Positions 11,637 through 21,900 of a stretch of 64,000 nucleotides of DNA are shown here, piece after piece; the stretch's first letter is position 1; the number at the start of each line of letters is the position of its first letter. Origin of the DNA: Chamaecrista fasciculata. Its lineage: Eukaryota > Streptophyta > Magnoliopsida > Fabales > Fabaceae. The notes under the pieces are model-generated. The model searched no databases. It was not told where the DNA came from and saw nothing but the letters and a program-made list of their open reading frames with translations. The position numbers and the translations under genes are program-made. Location of the stretch: the NCBI GenBank assembly GCA_003254925.1, contig QANZ01007348.1:250617-314616 (forward strand), given 5' to 3'.

Positions 11637-12551
11637 GGGTAAAATACAGGAAAGATACCTGTGGTTTGGCCTAATCTCACTTTTATGACGTGTGGTTTCA
11701 AAAGTTGCACATTAGGTACCTGTGTGTTTCGCCGTTAAACAGAAACAGCACTTGTGTAATTTTCCGTTAAATTTTTTACGGAAAAAGCACTTTTAGTCAT
11801 TTCTATGTGGCAACAAATCTTTTAGACACTTTTAGTCTACTCTAGACAATTTTGTGCATCACAGTTTGATCATTTTCATGTTGTCAAAACAAAGAACCAA
11901 TCTTCATAGTCCATTTTATACACTTTTAGTCCAGTTTAGACAGTTTTGTATTTTTCTTTGTCAACTACAACCAATTTCCATTTTTGGTGCTTGTTCACAA
12001 CTCTTCCCTGTTGGAATTTTTGTGTGGGTTAGCATTAATCTATTGTAAGATTAATATTTGTGTTTACTGATTAAGTAATTAATCTATCATAATACTGATT
12101 AAGTAAACACAAATATTAATCTTACAATAGATTAATGCTAATCCACACAAATTCCAACTGGGAAGAGTTGTGAACAAGCACAAAAAATGGAGATTGGTTG
12201 TAGTTGACAAAGAAAAACACAAAACTGTCTAAACTGGACTAAAAGTGTATAAAATGGACTCTGAAGATTGGTTCTTTGTTTTGACAACATGAAAATGACC
12301 AAACTGTGATGCACAAAACTGTGTAAAGTGGACTAAAAGTGTCTAAAAGATTTGATGCCACATAGAAAGGACTAAAAGTGTATAAAATGGACTAAAAGCG
12401 CTTTTTCCGTCAAAAATTTAACGGAAAATTACACAAGTATTGCTTCTGTTTAACGGCGAAACACACAGGTACCTAATGTGCAACTTTTGAAACCACACGT
12501 AATAAAAGTGAAATTAGGCCAAACAACAGGTACCTTTCCTGTATTTTACCC
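11637..12551. mobile_element. Fold-back element with ~430-450 bp arms
   Basis: The left arm (11637-12068) and right arm (12102-12551) are near-perfect inverted copies around a ~33-bp spacer containing GATTAAGTAATTAATC. The ends are GGGTAAAATACAGG and CCTGTATTTTACCC. The flanks AAAATTTAA (11628-11636) and TAAATTTAA (12552-12560) match at 8 of 9 bases, consistent with a 9-bp Mutator-type duplication. No transposase is encoded; the 64-codon frame inside is a by-product. Transcription through it would give a long hairpin RNA. Confidence 0.85.
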
Positions 12552-13213
12552 TAAATTTAAAGAACATTACCTAAGTTTTTTTTCAAACGAAAGGACCCTT
12601 AGTTGTAGCAACTCTACTTGTTAAACATATCTATATAAAAATATTTTATAAAAGAAATGCAAAAATACTGTTGGTACCCCTAACATTTGGGGTCATTTTT
12701 AGTTATACTCCTAATATTTTTTTGGTCAATTATACCCTCCAACGTTTTACATTTGAATCAATTATACTCCCAACGTTACAGCCTGTCATATTATTCATCT
12801 TTTATTTTTAGGGCTAGCTGCTTCCTTCTGTCCATTGCATCTTAAATGCATGACCACAAAAAGTTTTCTCTCTTCCAGCCGATGAGGAAAAGGCTATGAA
12901 GTATGGATACTAATATTAATACAGAACACACCATAGATAAATTTTCTGAGATGCTAAATTTTCAAAATTACTGACATATATTTATAATATATGTCAAAAT
13001 GTGTCTTTCCTATTTCTATTTTTTGCCATGTCAAAATTGCCAAAAAGTAAAAAGATTTTATATTTTGAAACTTGTAGATGTGTGTTGTATAGGTATTGTG
13101 TGAATGTTGGACATGTGTACAACACAATTACACTCCTTCAAAATGAAGAGTATGTGTTTCGTAGGCAAGAGGTTGTTTCAAAATTCAAACACTAAAAAGT
13201 CACAGTGAACAGA
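12552..13213. other. Intergenic, 3' flank of second PPR gene
   Basis: About 12670-12790 holds a decayed repeat fragment (TACCCCTAACATTTGGGGTC, TATACTCCCAACGTT). The remainder is plain AT-rich sequence. No gene is seen. Confidence 0.4.
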
Positions 13214-14779
13214 CTATGTAAATAAAGCATCTTCCTCCTCATGCATAGGAGGAAGGCCAGCACTTCTCATATGATCAATCAAACTATCCATTAATATACC
13301 AATTTCAGTCATTTTGCTATTTGACTTGTCTTCTACTCCAAATCTATGGACTTGATTTTTAACTTCAATCCAACTACAACCAGGATTTGTTTTCAATCCT
13401 TTGTCTTTCATCAATTTTCGCACTCGTGCTACCTGATCCCACCAACCTACACCTGCATACAAATTCGCCAGCTGCAGAAGTGTGGCGGAGCAGCCTGGTT
13501 CCAGCAATAACCTGCTCTCGGCTGCCTGGATGCCGGTCCAAACGCAACCATGAAGCCTAGAGGATGAGAGCAGTGAACCCCATATTACAGCATTAGGATC
13601 AATGGGCATGTTCTGGATGAAATCACAAGCCTCCATAAGCAAACCAGCCCGACCGAGAAGATCAACAATGCACGAGTAATGATCTAATTCTGGATCCAAA
13701 CCATGTTCAGGCATTGAATTGAAGTATAGTTGCCCTTCTCTGACAAGTCCTGCATGCCGGCATGAGGATAGCACAGCAAGGTAAGTTATGGTATCTGGTT
13801 TAAGGCCTTGCATTTTCATCTTCTCAAAAAGATCAATAGCCTCTTGTGCATGCCCATGTTGTGCATACCCTGCTATCATGGCATTCCATGTGACAATATC
13901 CTTACTTTCCATATTTTCAAATAATAACAGTGCATCACGAATCACTCCACATTTGCAGTACATGGTGACAAGAGCATTAGCAACATGGACATAAGAATAA
14001 AAGCCCATTTGAATTATTTGACAATGAACACTTCTTCCCTGTCCAAGAGCTCCACTGCCAGTACAAGCACTCAAAAGGCTTGCATATGTAAAATCATTCG
14101 GTTTCAATGCTGAATCCCTCATACAGTGGAAGAGCTCTAAAGACTTGTCAATGTCCCATTCTTTTGCAAACCCAGCTATAATTGCTGTCCATGACACCAC
14201 ATTTCTTATAGGTATTTCTTCAAAAGTTCGATATGCATCTTCTAACAAGGCACATTTACAGTACAAACTTATCATAGAACTCCCAACATAAATATTGGCA
14301 ATATACCCAGTCATTATTGCCAGGCAGTGATATTGACGGCCTCCGAAAAGGTCATGCTTGGCCCCACACGTGGTCAGAGAATGTGACAAGAAATATGCAT
14401 CAACTCCCGACCCTTGTTCCTGCTGGTCAAGATGAAAAGCGTTTGATTTCTCAATCTGTGAACCCGAGGACTGGATCATTTTGTTCAATACATTGCTGGT
14501 TTCAGTTGTAATCCTTGCACAAGCTGAATGAATCTTAACAACTTCTGTTGCATTGCTTTCTAGCAAGTCCTCAATGATCCGAAGATGGCTTTGACGATTT
14601 TCAGTACCTCTTTTTTTGAGGTTTACAAGGTCTAGAACTCTTAGTGCATTAACCAAGTTTCTGTTTTCTATTCTGGATGAAAATTTGTGGGAAGAAAAAG
14701 GATTGTGGAAAGGGAGAGTTTGCATAACAAAACAAGAAGTCTTCTTGAGACATTTTCTGACAAGGAGAGAAATAATCAT
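13214..14779 (-). CDS. PLS-class pentatricopeptide repeat protein with E-type C-terminus
   Basis: A single-exon, 521-residue protein starting at the ATG at 14779 (MIISLLVRKC). An upstream in-frame open stretch lacks an ATG. The N-terminus is basic and may be a transit peptide. From about residue 130 onward there are alternating P, L and S PPR units: NVVSWTAIIAGFAKEWDIDK, PNDFTYASLLSACTGSGALG, DIVTWNAMIAGYAQHGHAQE, PDTITYLAVLSSCRHAGLVR. The C-terminus has the E/E+ signature (DPNAVIWGSLLSSSRLHG, NPGCSWIEVKNQVHRF) and stops without a DYW deaminase domain. Such proteins normally specify C-to-U editing sites in organelle transcripts and recruit a DYW partner. From memory it resembles Arabidopsis At2g37320. 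A GAG/GTAAAT donor at about 16533 on the same strand could belong to a 5' UTR exon. Confidence 0.88.
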   Translation of the reverse strand: MIISLLVRKCLKKTSCFVMQTLPFHNPFSSHKFSSRIENRNLVNALRVLDLVNLKKRGTENRQSHLRIIEDLLESNATEVVKIHSACARITTETSNVLNKMIQSSGSQIEKSNAFHLDQQEQGSGVDAYFLSHSLTTCGAKHDLFGGRQYHCLAIMTGYIANIYVGSSMISLYCKCALLEDAYRTFEEIPIRNVVSWTAIIAGFAKEWDIDKSLELFHCMRDSALKPNDFTYASLLSACTGSGALGQGRSVHCQIIQMGFYSYVHVANALVTMYCKCGVIRDALLLFENMESKDIVTWNAMIAGYAQHGHAQEAIDLFEKMKMQGLKPDTITYLAVLSSCRHAGLVREGQLYFNSMPEHGLDPELDHYSCIVDLLGRAGLLMEACDFIQNMPIDPNAVIWGSLLSSSRLHGCVWTGIQAAESRLLLEPGCSATLLQLANLYAGVGWWDQVARVRKLMKDKGLKTNPGCSWIEVKNQVHRFGVEDKSNSKMTEIGILMDSLIDHMRSAGLPPMHEEEDALFT

Positions 14780-16585
14780 CCCTGAACTAGGGACCCTGAT
14801 TGAAGTCAATAAAGCTAGCCATAAAAGCAGTCCTGCTGAAGATCACACACCCCATCAATTACAATACCACGGTACCAGGCTCCGCTGGTAACTCAAAAGT
14901 CTATGTTTATTTATTTATTTTATTTTTTGGAGAGTGCTTATCCCTTCCATTTAAAATATCTTCCTTATTCTAGAATATAGACATGGTATTCCAAAAACAA
15001 TGAGAATACAACCAGAAATTATTTTCTCAAGCAGCTACTATGATGGAGGAACTATTCAAAAACACAAATTACAGTGACTGCTTGCAAGTGAGCTAGCAAG
15101 AGATAGAACTTAGAAGCAGGGCATAGACAATAGCAACATGAATCCACGTCTGTTTTCCCACTTTACTTCTAACTCATGTACGATGTGGTGAATATCCAAA
15201 TGATAAAAATCCCTAAACTAATGTATTAATGTTTGTGCTAGAGCTGTAAAGAATGACAAAGATATCAAATATTCAAAGATTTGAAAATAGATTTGTAATG
15301 ACTTTTCCCCAATCATGAACTAATGTTCAATGTTTATATTCCTTGTCCTCCCTATTATTGATGATAACCCCCTCTTTGATTCCTTCGTTCTGATGAAATT
15401 AAATGTATTTTTCATTGTGAAAGAAGGAATGGAGGGGCATAAATTCTGTCGTAAATAGATACAGAATCCTGCTCAAGACACTTGAGCAAAAAAATTTCAG
15501 ACATAAACTTTGAATGAAGATTACCAGAAAAAAAAACACATGATAAACCATTTAAAAGTTCAAAGTGCCCAAAATATGCACAAAACCTCTAATTGAAAAA
15601 CTCTCAAAACCACAAATTCAAAGCAGATCTAGAACAATGTTTGAGCATGAAAACATAGCAAAATCCATGAAACTTAAGTTCAACGTACCCAAAACGGCAA
15701 TAAGGAACCCAAAGAAATCTTTAAACCTCAGTCATTTAGAACAGAAAACTAGTCCCTTGAAATAGAAGTTTAAAGGTTTAAACTGAAAGGGAAAACAATA
15801 GCAGATGATAACCCATTCAGATAAGAAAAAACAACAAGTGAAAATGGCACTTTAAAGACGCTAAAATCAGGCTAAATCAGGTGTCAATGGTTAGTCATTC
15901 GAACCAGAAAAATATTATATGTTTATACCATTTTAAAGAGCCAAAACAGGGCCAAATGGCTCCGTAATGTCTAGCACATTGAAACAGAAAACTTTAGCAC
16001 AACAATGACACTTTAAAGACCCAAGAGATAAGCCGCGAGGCCCACAATTTTGCAGCCACAAAATCATTCCATAAACATACGAATATGAAGCTAAAATACA
16101 ACCCCAAATGCACAAAATCAGTATCTTTAACAAAAAAGAATGAGACTTTAGAGACTAATAATAACATAGCAAAAACAACACCACGCGCCCAGCACATAAA
16201 CACACAAAATCAACACAATACATGATAAACTCTTCAACAAACAAAACGATCATAACTAGTACACAAATTGGAAGTAAAAGGGGCTGTATGAAATATCAGC
16301 AGCACCTCAGTACAAAGTTCAGAATAACTAAACGAAAATGAGGACAAAAAGCACCCCAAAAAAGGTGAAATTACAGCAACAATCCAGCCCACAAAATCAA
16401 GCTAGAGCATAAACATAACAGAAAAAAAAAAGGTCAAATCAATTTCATATAGAAGTATAATGACCCACAAACGTTATCCAAGCCATCTAAGCATCTAGCA
16501 CCTCAATCATCAAGAAAATTAGAGAAATTTACCTCACTCGGTCCAACACCCAAAGGAGATAAGAGCAGCGAAATCAGTGAAAGTC
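14780..16585. other. Upstream region of PLS-PPR gene; weak ~78-bp repeats
   Basis: No coding sequence is seen. From about 15850 to 16085, units of about 78 bp begin with TTTAAAGA(C/G) (15856, 15934, 16012) and include GAAACAGAAAA-like words, giving a degenerate tandem pattern. The region could be promoter or a 5' UTR intron of the minus-strand PPR gene, because a splice-donor-like GAG/GTAAAT occurs at about 16533. Confidence 0.35.
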
Positions 16586-16692
16586 TTCACATTCTTTGGC
16601 GAGATGGCGGCGTCCGATTTCCTGCGCAGCTCCGTGATAGCGAGGCCGTGAGGGAGAACGCGTGAGGTAAAACTACATTTTAGCCCAGCGGA
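16586..16692. repeat. Leader-like duplicated segment, copy B
   Basis: The second copy of the segment at 10176-10310: GATGGCGGCGTCCGATTTC, CTGCGCAGCTC, GAGGCCGTGAGG and TACATTTTAGCCC are shared in order with a few substitutions and small indels. It lies upstream of the other PPR gene on the same strand. The minus-strand sequence leads directly to a plausible splice donor near 16533. Confidence 0.7.
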
Positions 16693-16842
16693 AGTTTTAA
16701 ACTTTGCAGAATACAAGTAAACTTCTCGCTCACCTCACCTCACTAAATGTTGCTCAGTGGCATTCAATAAAGTTTATATAATCTTTCTGTTCAACTGATT
16801 TCTAAAATTTAGAAGAAAAAGAATGGAGAAGAAAAAAAAAAG

Positions 16843-17470
16843 GTAAAACCACATTTTTTATCTCTGAACTTTATATCAACTTTCAATTTCATCCCCAATA
16901 TTTTTTTGTTGTCGATTTTGTTTTAAATATTTTACATTTTGGTCAATTTTATATTTAGATTAATTTCTTTGAATAAACTAACAACATATTTTAGTCTATT
17001 TTTCAATCTTAGTTAGGATTTGAGTTTCTTTTTCTATTAATTTTACGGGTTAGATTATAATGCAAAGTTTGATTTTTGACATGAGATGCAATAGGTTATG
17101 AGTCAATAAGATAATTACACGTGGAAGAGTTAGTTGTATGTAACTAATGATGTGACTTCATACACAGTTTTAATTGGTTAAAAAAATTATTATTATTTTA
17201 TTATTTTTAGCATTAAATTATATCAATGACTATAATTATGTCACATCAGCAATTGCATCTCATGTTAAGAATTAAACTTTGCATCTTAGACTAACCCTAA
17301 TTTTACATTACATGTCGTTAGTCACGTGGAATAACTTGTTAACATCTAGCTAAAATAAAAGTAAAAGATAAAATTGATCAAAATATAAAATATTAGAGAC
17401 GAAATTGAAAAAAAATCTAAACGAAATTAGAAATTGATGTAAAGTTTAGAGAGTAAAAAAAACATTTTTG
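16843..17470. mobile_element. Long-inverted-repeat element (MULE-like)
   Basis: The left part, with ACTTTATATCAACTTTCAAT, ATTTCATCCCCAATATTTTT and TTTTACATTTTGGTCAATTT, is mirrored on the right by AAAATATAAAATATTAGAGA and AAATTGATGTAAAGTTTAGA. The arms are about 110 bp, diverged, and separated by ~400 bp. Exact ends and a target duplication cannot be placed because of A-rich flanks. No coding capacity. A smaller, similar inverted pair lies at about 17940-18195. Confidence 0.55.
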
Positions 17471-17523
17471 TCAAAAAAAAATCAACAACTAGCACAATAT
17501 TATATGCACCCCAATGTTTGCTC

Positions 17524-17579
17524 AAAAAAAAAAAAAAAAAAAAAAANNNNNNNNNAAAAAAAAAAAAAAAAAAAAAAAA
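17524..17579. repeat. A-homopolymer with a 9-base N run
   Basis: Undetermined bases at 17547-17555 lie inside an A run of at least 47 bases. The open frames crossing it are poly-Lys artefacts. This is an assembly or sequencing break at a homopolymer, not a biological boundary. Confidence 0.95.
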
Positions 17580-18903
17580 CCCCAATTCAGCAATTCCTCA
17601 TTAACCTCAACCACACTTGGCCTGGGATTCGATCAGCAATACCGGAATAACCAGACTTGGTACTTTTTTTTTTTTGGTCAAAGAAGAGACCAGACTTGGT
17701 ACTTACTAATTTAAAATCGTATATGAATTTTGAATTTTGATTTTTTGTACAACTAAAAATCGAATTAACCACATTATGTATGAAACTAACGGTAAGAAAT
17801 AACAAATTCTACTACATGATCCAATTAGCGTTTGAAGCTGAAGTACAACTCTCCAGCTTTAACAATACCCTTCCAAGAGGCTGGATATCAAGAAGAAACT
17901 TCAACTTGTTTAGTTCAATGTGCTCTAAATTTTCAAAATGGGAAACACATTTTTTTCCTCCCAATTTTACTTTATTTTTGTATTGAGAGTTTCACATTTG
18001 GATCAATTTCATTCTTTTCACTAACTCTATTAAATGATTTAACGATAACTCCATGTAAATATTGTATTTGACCATAAATTCCATATAAATATAATTTTAG
18101 AGAACATATTTGATGGTGAGCGCAAACTTTAAAAATGAAATTGATAATAGAAAAACTTCAGAAACAAAATTAAAAATTGAAGATAAAAAAAAATACTTTT
18201 GCCTTTTCAAAATTAATAACATAGGATATTTCTTCAGTTGCATTTATTTCTAATCTTTTCTTTTTCAAAAGAAAAATAATTGGGACTGAGAAAGCTATGA
18301 TGCTGAGGGGGAAATAGGATCTCCAAGTACTTAAGGAGATTCTCCTTAATTACTTAAATAAATATTAAATGCTCTTTATTCATGGGCATAAGTCAGGTCC
18401 TTAGCTATTGAATGGAAAACTTCGAATCAAAACAGTCTCTAACTATCATCGGATATTTGCAAGTATACAAGTAGCCGCTGTAAAGAGATACAACCAAAAT
18501 ACAGTAAAAAGGTAATTTTGCATTTTGGTATTAGTGAGCTGTAAAAGAATGTTGCAGATTGCAAGGTGTTTGATTTAACAAATTGGGGCTTATATATACA
18601 ACAAAACCAGAACAAAAGATATTGAACTCCACCCCCTCCCAAAGTGGTCACTAATTCGTTTTACATTCCATCCCCAGGTTCTTCCACCAATGACTGAAAC
18701 CACCCTCTCTACTCAATGTCCAGTAAAATACAGACACTGCTAAACTTGTAGGTGCATTTACACCGACGGATGAGATCAGCACTAGGGTTTTCATGAAGTG
18801 ACTACAAAAACTTAGTGAAGGGTATGGGGAAAAAAATGAGATGTTAAAGGGTCAAAATTTGTAATCTAAGCTATGTACATTCTTCTGCAGTGAAGCTAGA
18901 GTC
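17580..18903. other. 3' flank of BTAF1
   Basis: No independent gene. The last few hundred bases before 18904 are downstream of the BTAF1 stop codon and should hold its 3' UTR. The block at about 17940-18195 is a short degraded inverted-repeat element of the ATTTGGATCAATTTC type. Confidence 0.45.
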
Positions 18904-21900
18904 TCAGCCATTAAGCTTCGCTAAAAATTGGCTCAGATTGTACTCTTCTGTATATTGTGATTGGTCCCAAAGCTCTTCCAAACCCCCTAGTATTGCTTTC
19001 AACCCCTTCCCGCCGCCTGCTACTTTAGTGTCACCATCGGTTGTGTTACTTGAGCGGTTTGCTACAGAAGCTCCCTACACGATGGAAAATAGAGGAAAAA
19101 CATGAGTTGGTCGACGTCCTTCAAAAAGAATTGAGCATGATAAACAAAAATGTCTTCAATAAAAAGGAAAAAAAAAAAAAAAAAACAGTCCAAGAAACCC
19201 CCCTTAACAACTAGGAGAGTGCCGGAAAGACATACATACAGCAGCAGCATTCAAGTTATAATTGGGAGGCACTTGAGGCAATATGAACATATATTTATAC
19301 CTTGGAGGTTTCTGCCGAAGCAAATAAATCAAGCAACTGGTCTGTATTCATTGTTTTCATACTGGCGTTTTCTGCATTAATGACAGAATTGGCAACAGAA
19401 ACTTTGAACCTTTGCAGGCTCATAACTTTCTCTTCCAAAGTACCACGCATTATTAGACGGTGGACATTAACAACTTTTTTCTGACCTAAACGATGTGCCC
19501 TGTCCATAGCCTGCAAGGTTAGGAATAGAAGAGACATTGTTATAGCTCAAGAAAAATTTTACATTTCAAAACTGCGTACACAAATTGAAAATTATTCATG
19601 CTTCTCAACAAAGATGGCAAACACAACTCACAGACAGCCTGCGTTGCTCATCAAATATGACTATAGACTGAAAATTAACTGCTACTATATAGAACTAGAT
19701 TTTATCCTTTCACAAGTCATCTTAGACAGTTAACCAGATTTAAAATCTGGCTGGAAGAGCTTAATCCAGTGGCTGATTTTGAATTCTCAGCCCCCAACTA
19801 GGACTGCTCATGATAATAAACCATAAAACCAAAACAGAACAAAACAAAATGAATTGGGGTTACCTGATGATCTCGCATTGGATTCCAGTCATGCTCCACA
19901 AAAACAAGCGTATCTGCGGATGTCAGGTTCAAACCAAGCCCACCCACTGCAGATGGAAGATTTTTATAATGACTAAAAGTTAGATTGTAATTTCAAAAAA
20001 AACTATAAGGGGAAAACCAGTTAGGAGGAAAAACCCTTTTACCATGTGTTGTAAGCAACAAGACATCAATAGTAGGGTCTGAGTTGAAAGTTTTGACAAT
20101 TTCAAATCGCTTCTCTGACTCAACAGATCCATCCAGTCGCAAATATGTGACACTTAAACATGAGAAGAAAAAAATAGAAGTTTAGAGTTATTAATATCAA
20201 GCATAAATCAAAAGCAAATAATTTTGGAGGGACATTAGTCAAATATGTTAGGGCAGTTTCTGTTCTCACAAGCATGAGGCATTTGTTTAGGAGCAAAAAT
20301 CAGCTTTCAACCAAAAGGTCTAAACAAGTGAAACAAAGCACATGAAACTAAATAGCTAAAAGGTTATCTGAGTGATTAGGGCCAGGAACTAACTTTTTCA
20401 TGTGTGTCTGAAACAAGTCTCTTTCAATAATATCCAGAAAAGCCTGCATGGTTAAATGGCAAATTAGTTAATCTGAGTGTTAAATTCCAGAAAGAAATTA
20501 GTCCATATGTGTAGGCATTACCTTATGTTGAGCAAATATCAAGACCCTGTGCTGTCCAATGCTAACAGAATTGTCAGAACCTGAAGCATCAACTCCAATT
20601 CCACACTCCTCCAGGATTTCCTGAAGAGCAACCAATTTTGGGGAGTGATGCAGTTTGTGAAGTTCGGAAATGACATCAGATCCAGCAGGCAACAATTCTG
20701 AGAGATCACTAGACAGTTGATCAGGAATCTTCTCACCAACAATGAGCAAAGGATGACTGCACAATTTTAGCAAGTATTGGAGTGCCTGAAATGTGAAATA
20801 GATGTTTAGACATTAAAAAAAATGGTACAATAACAATAATTAATAGATAATCAAGAAAAACCAAATTGCCTGGAAAACATGTAAAGATGCTTTAGGTGAT
20901 CTGCTACTTCCTTCTGTTGCAGTCGACTCATTCATTACGGAAGAGATTTCTTGCTTAGCATGAGAACCAGAAAATTGTTCATAGAGTTTAAGTTGTACGG
21001 GGCTCAAGTCACAGTATCTGTCCTGAATGATTTTTTCTGGAAGATCAGACAAGACTTCTCCCTTTGTTCTACGGAGGAGGAAAGGCATGACCTAGTAGAT
21101 CAAGAAAAAATATCTATATAGTTAGAAAAATATACATATAATTTATACAGTTCGCTCAAGAGAAAATATAGTCACCTGCTTATGTAATGCTTCCATAGCA
21201 AGTGCTCCTGCTTCAGCATCTTTAGCAGAGCACTTGGGGTCTCTTGAAGCCAGGAGTGGTTTTCCATAAGTGGCATGGAACTGTTACATTAAATGGACTA
21301 TAGTAAGAAGAATAATCATCTAAGGATGTCAGATGAGGATTAATAATGCTAAGATGTGATTTAATGCAGCTGATAATGAACCAAGCAGAAGTCTTGTGCC
21401 TTCTTTCTGCTCTAAGTGCACATTGACTAGCTAAATTTTTAATGAATAATATATGTTCGCATGAAAATTGTCATATAAATAATGCCATTGGTTGCGAATA
21501 TAGTCTTTTCCCCCTCCAGGGTCTTAGCCATTGAATAATATATACATTGCAATCTTCATTGTAAATCATAACCCCCAAGGTACTGAAATTTTATTGATCT
21601 TGATGTTAAGAGAATTAACATGAACAAAAAATAGTGGCAACACCTTCCAGAAAGTTCCAGAAGAAATTCCAAAATCTTCATAAGGACATGACTTAATGTT
21701 TGGCATGTGTAGAAGTTTTGTACGCAGCTAAGTAAAAAAGAAGATAGTAAAAGATACAAAAGACTGAAATGTGGGCAATCGATTTGAGGCAGTTCTCAAC
21801 TTCTGATGATCATGTTGTCACAGTAAAATTGCATTCTCTTTCGTAGGATGTGGTTTATAGGAGTGGGTGTGATGTGATTTTAGTTGTTGATAAAGTGAGC

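Noticed and set aside
11854-12048. 64-codon hydrophobic frame as a membrane peptide
   Set aside because: It lies wholly inside one arm of the fold-back element; its inverted copy has no matching open frame.
16534-16716. 60-codon minus-strand frame over copy B of the leader segment
   Set aside because: Copy A does not preserve the frame, so it is unlikely to be coding; a 5' leader is a better reading.
17468-17714. Lys-rich frames across the A-run
   Set aside because: Artefacts of a homopolymer with undetermined bases.
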